A stretch of 42,567 nt of DNA from an uncultured Saprospiraceae bacterium. GTDB lineage: Bacteria > Bacteroidota > Bacteroidia > Chitinophagales > Saprospiraceae. Under the pieces are notes generated by a model, which saw nothing but the letters and a program-made list of their open reading frames with translations, had not been told where the DNA came from and did no database searches. The DNA is taken from positions 1-42,567 of the forward strand of contig CALGNN010000142.1 in assembly GCA_937961455.1 (NCBI GenBank), in the 5' to 3' direction. How positions within the stretch are numbered: position 1 is the first letter of the stretch; each line of letters opens with the position of its first letter. Below are positions 42,358 to 42,567 of this stretch, piece after piece. Both the position numbers and the translations under genes were made by a program.

Positions 42358-42567
42358 TTGGAGGAAATTCTAAATATTTATAAAAAGCATAAATTTTATT
42401 TTAATTTATATGCTTTCATCTTCATGATAGGTTTAATCCTAAATCTATTTTTTAGCAAAGGAGAAATTCTCATTTACATCAATCAATTTAGAGGAGAATT
42501 CTTTGGTCAAAGCATTAAGTACATTACGATGTTTGGAGAAGCACCTATGTATTTATTCCTTGCCTTA
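42358..42567 (+). CDS. PAP2-like membrane phosphatase, 5' part only
   Basis: Seventy codons are visible before the window ends, with no stop. The likely start is TTG at 42358-42360, immediately after the permease TAA, which implies translational coupling. The visible part has a basic lead, a first hydrophobic segment (about residues 14-32) and the pattern YITMFGEAPMYLFLAL, which fits the N-terminal part of PAP2/phosphatidic acid phosphatase-like proteins. The active-site motifs would lie beyond the edge. Co-transcription with an LptF/G permease would suit lipid A or undecaprenyl phosphate work (inference). Confidence 0.6.
   Translation, partial: MEEILNIYKKHKFYFNLYAFIFMIGLILNLFFSKGEILIYINQFRGEFFGQSIKYITMFGEAPMYLFLAL

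Overview
The window looks like chromosomal DNA of a low-GC member of the Bacteroidota, probably near the Saprospiria or Flavobacteriia; this is inferred and not tested by a search. Support comes from two proteins ending in type IX secretion (T9SS) type A sorting domains, several Sec signal peptides ending in AQ, Bacteroidota-typical families (DUF4252, DUF4412, OmpX/PorT-like barrels, S74 chaperone-tailed surface protein), bacillithiol synthesis (bshC), weak Shine-Dalgarno signals and AT-rich spacers. I see no rRNA, tRNA, CRISPR array or insertion sequence.

1-9.4 kb holds mostly surface and accessory genes: an S74-tailed protein, a HEAT-like protein, a repeat-rich spacer, an LEA-like amphipathic protein divergent from a coiled-coil protein, a T9SS-exported SGNH-type protein, and a two-gene unit of an unrecognised 209-residue protein and a TPR-CHAT caspase-like protease. 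9.5-16.2 kb is hydrolytic: an M20 amidohydrolase lipoprotein, an alpha/beta hydrolase with an ankyrin protein, then an operon of a DUF885 metallohydrolase, an SGNH esterase and an unknown exported protein. 16.3-18.4 kb is an ECF42-type sigma module (DGPF/YCII protein, sigma factor with C-terminal extension, SRPBCC protein).

18.75-21.15 kb is the most unusual part. Two adjacent genes encode proteins with nearly the same leaderless N-terminal region (three repeats of 46-50 residues) joined to different C-terminal domains, one lysozyme-like and one M23/LytM-like with altered zinc ligands. This is the layout expected of a delivered or sorted cell-wall hydrolase pair. 21.1-30.8 kb carries DUF423, a large CotH/lamin-tail T9SS protein, core metabolism (dapB, accD, bshC), and an operon of a divergent Nramp-like transporter, a Gfo/Idh/MocA oxidoreductase and a sugar-phosphate isomerase-like protein.

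30.9-33.1 kb has three small outer-membrane beta-barrels with good terminators. 33.3-36.2 kb is an engB, acyltransferase, DEDDh exonuclease operon in which the acyltransferase is broken by one in-frame TGA. 36.2-38.7 kb has a DUF4412 protein, a second copy of the composite intergenic repeat seen at 2.35-2.64 kb, and a second M20 amidohydrolase. 38.7-40.7 kb is an ECF sigma, membrane anti-sigma-like and double DUF4252 operon. The window ends with an LptF/LptG permease followed directly by the start of a PAP2-like gene.
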